A stretch of DNA of 64,000 nt from Lates calcarifer (Eukaryota; Chordata; Actinopteri; Centropomidae). The first letter of the stretch is position 1. Each line of letters starts with the position of its first letter. The DNA is taken from contig NC_066838.1 in assembly GCF_001640805.2 (NCBI RefSeq), forward strand, positions 17,541,506 to 17,605,505, given 5' to 3'. The translations under genes and the position numbers were made by a program. The notes under the pieces were generated by a model that saw nothing but the letters and a program-made list of their open reading frames with translations, searched no databases and was not told the DNA's origin. Shown one piece after another: positions 62,101 through 64,000 of the stretch.

Positions 62101-64000
62101 AAGCAAAACCATTCCCAGCTTCCCTATTAATTAAATTTCTTTATAACTCTCATTAGCCAGTTAGGAACTGGTTGCTATGTGACCTTGTCTGATCTCCCCG
62201 CAGATACAATGTTAAGGAAGAATACTGCAGACTGTATAGAAACCTAATATAATCAGTCCAAGGCCAGGTTGTAATTCAAGAAATTGATGTTTCTGCTTTT
62301 TTCCACATTTCATCAAACACTGTGCTGTTAGCAGGTCTGTTAGGATATTATTACTCTCTAAAGACCTTGTGTTTTTACCACGAATACTCTGCACCTGGAA
62401 CTGTTTCAGTGACTTTATTTAATGGGATTCTTGAGCTCTTATTACACCTTTTTGTCTGGTTCATGTTTTTAATAGGGCATAAAAGCACTGTGGTTGTTTA
62501 AGTATTCTGTGAAATAAATTGTTCTTAAATTACGTTGGGATTGTGACTTTGGCTTAATGAAGGACAAGTCAGACGAAAACCATCACTCTGCGTCATACAG
62601 TTCATTATCTCAGTAATAGCTGATGGCACCAAAGAGCGGAAGAGCGTCAATGTGCTTCTTTTGCATTTGCAGACTTTTGTCCATGTGCTGCTGCGAAATA
62701 GCACTTCTGCTCTCACCAGAAAGTCCAGCCTCTGCTTTGTTTTGTTATGTTGGATGTTTACCAGCGAGGGAGGGCTGGTACTTCTGCAAGAGGGAGTTCC
62801 CCAGAGAGCAGGGCCAGGCTGCCAAGGCCCACTTTATTGCAATATGACTGGAATGCATGGCTAAACTTTATTAGGGTACATGTGATGTAGGAATTAACAA
62901 AACAGAAGCACTCGTACCTTTTGTGTGATGAGACAGTAGAGAGTAAGTATGAACAGCAGTCCTCCGCAGATGGAGGCGATGATGAAGCCAAGCTTGTACA
63001 GGTCTCTGACTGGTCGTCTCTGAGAGGCCTTCACTGACTTCCTACCATAACTGTCTGTAGAAAAGGGCACATAAGGTGTGATCTCAGTAGCTCCACACAT
63101 CTGCATAATTCATCACAAGACTTTCCAGAGGGCTCCCACCTGTAAAATGTGAGGGTGACTCTGTGGATAGCTCTGTGGTGGAGCCAAAGGCTTCTGTGTA
63201 TTCGTGCTGGCATCTCCAGTCTACTGGTGCGTCGCTGGTCGTGACCAGCTCCCAGTAAACAGACAGCACCTCTGAAGCCCTCTGTAGTGCCTCTGTAGGA
63301 GACCCTCTGTAGAGCGTCTCAAAACTCTCTGGCTTATCCTGTGGCAGATTCCGAGAAACATACCTTAAATACTTTCATATGTATTGCAGATTTATCTCCT
63401 CCTGCTGAGCAGTTCCCTGAATCACATATTTCTTTTTCATGTTTTATATTATAGAAAATCTAATCCTTCATCTCCGAGAAATAGGCCGCAAGTATACCAC
63501 TCAGACACACTCACTCACCTCGACCTCCTCATTAATCTGTGGCACACATTTCTGAGAATAGATGTTGAGGATGAGAGCTCTCAGGGACTGAACATAGCCA
63601 TCATTGACTGAACCCCGGCTATATTTGAAGTGGGTGGTGAGGAGCTCCAGGATCCAGGGTAAAGCAGCTTTTACAAAGCAACACTTGCTCTGTGGGAAAT
63701 CAGAGCACGTGGCAATAAACATGAAAGCGTGATACAGTTAATGGAAAGTTTGAATCAAAGGTTTCTGAAGGAAACAGTAACAATAAACCTTACCAAACTT
63801 CTCCGTTCTATGAATGTGTAGGTTATCGAGCACCCACTTCTCAACTGGTTATCCATCTGCAGAAACAACAAATGTTGCATAGTGTGATTGATGTTTCTAC
63901 TATTGTTTCAACAACTGTGTTACTGATCTAGTTTCAACACCTACCAGATGCCTGACTGTAAGCAGGTGCTCCCTAGTGATGGAGTGTCTGCATGGACCAG
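56137..64000 (-). CDS. csf1: Macrophage colony-stimulating factor (M-CSF/CSF1), 3' seven coding exons; 5' end beyond window
   Basis: Minus-strand coding exons: 63945-64000 (partial), 63794-63856, 63519-63689, 63140-63338, 62918-63054, 56264-56307, 56137-56170; phases all agree, giving 233 residues plus stop. The first residues seen are [13 protein letters not shown], then [28 protein letters not shown] and [10 protein letters not shown], which match fish M-CSF four-helix cytokine domains with their paired cysteines. A membrane-proximal stretch, one transmembrane helix ([20 protein letters not shown]) and a short tail ending [10 protein letters not shown] follow. The tail exons sit about 6.6 kb from the membrane exon. 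The ligand binds CSF1R to drive macrophage, osteoclast and pigment-cell development. The mammalian-type large spacer exon is absent, resembling the short teleost M-CSF2/csf1b form. The signal peptide lies outside the window. Confidence 0.88.
56845..56935 (+). repeat. hAT-like repeat relic in csf1 intron
   Basis: Contains GTTTGGCTCTGGAGATTAAA followed by AAGAGCCATATGTTTGGCTC, the imperfect inverted GGCTCT motif of non-autonomous fish hAT elements. The 152-codon frame at 56614-57072 spans it and is not a gene. Confidence 0.4.
57375..60485. repeat. Decayed AATTAAAGCTGCAAGCA-type repeat pieces in csf1 intron
   Basis: 57,380-57,660 starts with AGAATTAAAGCTGCAAGCAA. 59,990-60,480 carries TGTTGCAGCCCCTAGTGGTA, ATACCAAATTTGGTTTTTGG and AATAGGGTTCTATCCCTTCT. 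These are parts of one common teleost repeat; intervening sequence holds TTTC/GTTT runs (58,628-58,685) and nothing else recognised. Confidence 0.45.
61480..61805 (+). pseudogene. Tc1/mariner transposase relic with inserted telomere-type array
   Basis: The frame at 61486-61803 reads [18 protein letters not shown], the hallmark of the last catalytic segment (D...E) of Tc1 transposases, and ends [20 protein letters not shown], the usual C-terminus. Between them, 61617-61641 is a run of CCCTAA units in place of the normal sequence. It lies in the long csf1 intron, antisense to csf1. Only the C-terminal part is present, so it cannot be functional. Confidence 0.75.
61617..61641 (+). repeat. Interstitial telomeric repeat, about four copies of CCCTAA
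   Basis: CCTAA followed by three CCCTAA units and CC, with no mismatch to the vertebrate telomere repeat (TTAGGG on the other strand). Confidence 0.95.

Noticed and set aside
62758..62800. Possible csf1 tail exon (AAGTACCAGCCCTCCCTCG after a GCAG acceptor)
   Set aside because: Phase would fit, but it does not lead to a stop or good donor in sensible context, whereas the exons at 56264-56307 and 56137-56170 close the frame cleanly.

Overview
The window is nuclear DNA from a ray-finned fish, most likely a percomorph teleost. Five protein-coding genes with vertebrate exon-intron structure can be read, and the rest is AT-rich non-coding DNA packed with repeat types I recognise from teleosts (Tc1-like transposon relics, GCTAGC-type, AATTAATCGATTA-type and AAGTACTTG-type interspersed repeats, CA/TG microsatellites). 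Nothing bacterial or viral was recognised.

Layout. 1-10,460: no recognisable gene; two Tc1 relics and several dispersed repeats, possibly the long first intron of a minus-strand gene whose putative first coding exon is 10,461-10,515 (unidentified). 10,516-23,403: repeats, a fold-back element and one RFX X-box, but no gene I can support. 23,404-24,518 (+): a two-exon GPR139-like orphan receptor, 324 aa. 27,301-35,452 (-): eif2d, 15 coding exons, 589 aa, every phase closing. 36,665-37,073 (-): a possible terminal exon of an unidentified membrane protein. 38,083/38,131-47,278 (+): mapkapk2, ten coding exons, 381 or 397 aa. 50,783-53,203 (+): fibromodulin (fmod), two coding exons, 346 aa, behind a 5'UTR exon ending at 50,581. 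55,962-64,000 (-): csf1 (macrophage colony-stimulating factor), seven coding exons in the window; the signal-peptide exon lies past the right edge.

Context. EIF2D, MAPKAPK2 and FMOD all lie on human 1q32, so the block is a teleost counterpart of that region. DYRK3, which sits between EIF2D and MAPKAPK2 in humans, was not seen here. The genes are functionally separate: translation re-initiation (eif2d), p38 stress/cytokine mRNA signalling (mapkapk2), collagen matrix (fmod), macrophage/osteoclast growth factor (csf1) and a rhodopsin-class receptor.

Most noteworthy: a four-copy telomere-type array inside a Tc1 transposase relic in a csf1 intron; the eif2d intron-10 splice donor lying at the start of a GT microsatellite; a perfect 14-bp RFX palindrome in mapkapk2 intron 2; a fibromodulin lacking the tyrosine-sulfate region; a compact csf1 without a large spacer exon; and two unexplained minus-strand exon candidates. 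No wholly new system was found. All calls come from reading the sequence; no alignment or database search was run.
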